Made by a program: the position numbers and the translations under genes
Assembly (NCBI GenBank): GCA_029204225.1
Contig: CM055101.1
Location: 59,506,094 to 59,570,093, forward strand
Reading direction: 5' to 3'
Source: Diphasiastrum complanatum
Taxonomy: Eukaryota > Streptophyta > Lycopodiopsida > Lycopodiales > Lycopodiaceae
DNA: 64,000 nucleotides
Notes under the pieces: generated by a model
Database searches by the model: none
Seen by the model: only the letters and a program-made list of their open reading frames with translations
What the model was told of the DNA's origin: nothing
Shown here: positions 61,879-64,000 of the stretch, piece by piece
Numbering within the stretch: the stretch's first letter is position 1
Layout of the letters: each line of letters opens with the position of its first letter

Positions 61879-63289
61879 TGTTGGAAATAGGTGATAATGC
61901 TATAACATTCTATTGAGCGCAGCAGAATGAACCTGCTTTCCTAATGCATGACCATGCCTATCAATTTTGAACAAAACATAATGACAAGAGTCACGTTCAA
62001 TCTTTTAGCAACTAACTTTAAAATCGTCATAACTAAAGTGATTACGTAGCCAAGAATTATCAGACAAAAGCAATATGAGATCACAAAGGATCTGATACTG
62101 AACACAATAAAAGATAGATTGTTTAAGCAAAATGATGAGCACAAGACAATTGTACATAGAAACCATGTACTCTAGACTATCTCTAAACTGTCTGATTCAC
62201 ACTTTCGATGATAAGCAGTAAACACTCATAGCAAAACTCAAAAAGAACTCTTAAAAACTGAGCAAGAATGCTCAAGAGTGTTCAAGCTTGAAAGCTTGAG
62301 AGAGTTGCTGCGTGATTCAAACTAATAGAAGTATGATCAACTATTTATACTAAGCAACTAATGTATAAATATGTGATGATCTCTCCATCAAATTATGAGT
62401 AAAAATTTGGTTTTCCATCTACCAATGTCGTTGGTGATCCATATGCTTGATATTTTCTATTTATGTTGAGTTATTTTCAATTGTGGGATTTATTAGCAAG
62501 TTAAGATACTATACTCTGCCTGTGGCAATCCATACATTCACACGTGTGAAGGAAATTGCAAGTGTTTGAGCCTTATAGTGGAGTTCAAGCCAAGGGAAAG
62601 CTAGGAAACACTAAATTGGTTGGTGTTTTTGCTATAGGATCTCAACTGGATCCATTCAAGGTGCTTCCTCCATCATTTCAAACATTTTATTAAAGTGTTT
62701 TTGCTGCATTTTCAACATTATCAACACTAGGAATTAGTTCGACACCTACGACTATCTCCCAAAGTTCTTTGGCCATTAGCACAAATTTCATCTTGAATTT
62801 CACATATGGTAATTCAATCCATCGAGATCTACCATTATACTAGAATTTGATTGAGAATTTATGTGGAAATTTGAGAGAGGTTTATGTAGATGGTAGATTG
62901 TATTTAGTGAATGTTTATTTTCTATTGGAAAAAGAAATGCTCTGCTACCGTATGCTCTAATATCAGATTATTGTCTGATACCATGTTATTGCTCTGATAC
63001 CATATTATTCGCATAGTAGTATAAATGAAGACAGGAGCATGGCTGACATATTCCGCCCACGATATTATTGCCCTGTACTCATAATCAATGGCCTGTATGT
63101 GGTAGTCGTAGGATTTGACACCACTATATAGGAACTCGGTAAGTATGCACGCTATCAATAAACTCATAGTGTTCTAGGAGCTAGAGATTAGAATTTGTTG
63201 AGCCAAATCCATGCATTAAGTATTGATAGGGTGGACAAGAATGGACAATGCATCGCCAATATTGTATGGTAATATGAGTCTTAGGACCT
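61879..63289. other. Non-coding stretch with LTR-like fragments
   Basis: Includes CATTCACACGTGTGAAGG near 62536 and a following 180-base block similar to the LTR end at 48480-48685. Minus-strand TGGTATCAGAGC-like motifs at about 62988-63002, with a second TGGTATCAGACAATA-type one at about 62970-62984, are primer-binding-site remnants. No gene is supported. Confidence 0.4.
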
Positions 63290-63620
63290 ATGTTCATAGA
63301 CATCATAGCCTTCGATAGCACTACCAGAGAGGTCCGTGTGGGGGATATTGCCATAGAAGTCAACGCTAATGGTTTCCTTATTCTAGCTTCAATCTACATT
63401 CACATCCACAATCCCTGGTTATTGCAGGCTACCTACGCCCTACGCATATGCAATGCGCTGGCTGCTTTAGATTTTGTTTAGCCTTTGCGAGGTCGAGAGC
63501 GACGATAATCTCTTTGTGGTCATACTCTTGAGAGCATGGAAAACTCTCATTGACCAAGAAGTAAGAATTGGAAGTGGTCAATTGCTGATCACTCACGTAA
63601 GGATAGTGTGAGTCCTTCCC
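63290..63620 (+). pseudogene. Weak RNase H-like (RVT_3 type) trace
   Basis: Two frames give WLLQATYALRICNALAALDF and then CEVESDDNLFVVILLRAWKT, similar in spacing to AExxALxxGLxxAxxxGxxxVxVESDxxxLV of plant RVT_3 RNase H domains found in LINE elements and stand-alone genes. The catalytic Asp of the last motif is retained as ESDD. One frameshift near 63478. Evidence is thin: no neighbouring RT was found. 63621-64000 holds nothing recognisable. Confidence 0.3.
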
Positions 63621-64000
63621 TCGTTGGAGCATTTTGGCTAGACCAATCCCTGGTTGAAAATTGCCCTAACAATGGACTAGAATTCGAGTGGTTGTTTTGC
63701 CACCACCAAGTGTGGTGGACAATGAGACTCAAGAAGAGTGTCTCCAAACTCGGGTACAATCCAACTATCTCGATGAAAAGGTTTGTTTTTGAATAAGTCA
63801 AAAGGCATAATTCTATATTGCAATATTATAGGCTCTAACTCCCTCTTATGCTCTCCATTGTCAACTTCATTTTTAGTCTTTTGTTTGATTTTGTTACTAT
63901 TGTTGAAAACAAAATGCCAGTTCTATCAAGTATTGAGTAACTATCTTGCAGATTGCACTTGGTATAGCATTTGGGCATGTTCGTTCCAAGAGAATCCAAG

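Overview
The window is nuclear DNA of a land plant with a large, repeat-filled genome. The evidence is many Ty1/copia and Ty3/gypsy fragments, primer-binding sites matching plant initiator-Met tRNA (TGGTATCAGAGCC), one plant-type armadillo-repeat gene with a spliced intron, and very long (GA)n/(CT)n tracts. The taxon cannot be fixed from sequence alone; a Penelope-like element would be unusual for a flowering plant and hints at a lycophyte, fern, bryophyte or gymnosperm (inference).

Layout. 0-6.9 kb: gypsy remnants, then two decayed copia elements separated by a 0.55-kb LTR-like direct repeat (2669-3220 and 6342-6876). 6.9-18 kb: a decayed Tat-like gypsy (RT, RNase H, integrase, then a second RNase H domain) split by an almost complete minus-strand copia element (10665-16995) with 797-bp LTRs, PBS, PPT and a 5-bp target duplication ATAGG. 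18-26.5 kb: non-coding repeats, a 309-codon retroelement-associated ORF, an LTR with TATA box, a compound microsatellite. 26.5-28.2 kb: a broken gene with an RNase-H-fold transposase look, directly followed by a copia RT fragment. 28.2-32.3 kb: AT-rich, with a (CT)n tract and an 84-bp tandem repeat.

32.5-36.4 kb is the most unusual segment. A decayed multi-exon plus-strand gene carries a ParB-like motif and, further on, a DPPY-type methyltransferase-like motif followed by a WYKPN-like strand. Around it and in its introns lie about 19 copies of the palindrome CTATGCTNAGCATAG, many packed into a fold-back repeat with 160-bp arms (33207-33580).

36.4-42.4 kb: minus-strand copia gag-protease, minus-strand gypsy RT/RNase H/integrase, and two more gypsy pieces. 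43.1-45.0 kb: the only apparently intact cellular gene, an ARM-repeat protein with one intron on the minus strand. 45-52 kb: non-coding DNA, LTRs and a copia RT-RNase H remnant.

52.0-60.2 kb: a Penelope-like retroelement on the minus strand with an intact RT core, bounded by 1.87-kb direct repeats without TG...CA ends (candidate pseudo-LTRs), each holding a long (GA)n tract. It sits inside a copia gag-pol pseudogene whose two halves resume on either side. 60.2-64 kb: the rest of that copia, another LTR, a copia RT fragment, and a weak RNase H-like trace.

No tRNA, rRNA, CRISPR or bacterial operon was found. Nearly all coding signal is nested, broken retroelement sequence; the host gene and perhaps the 32.5-36.4 kb locus are the exceptions.
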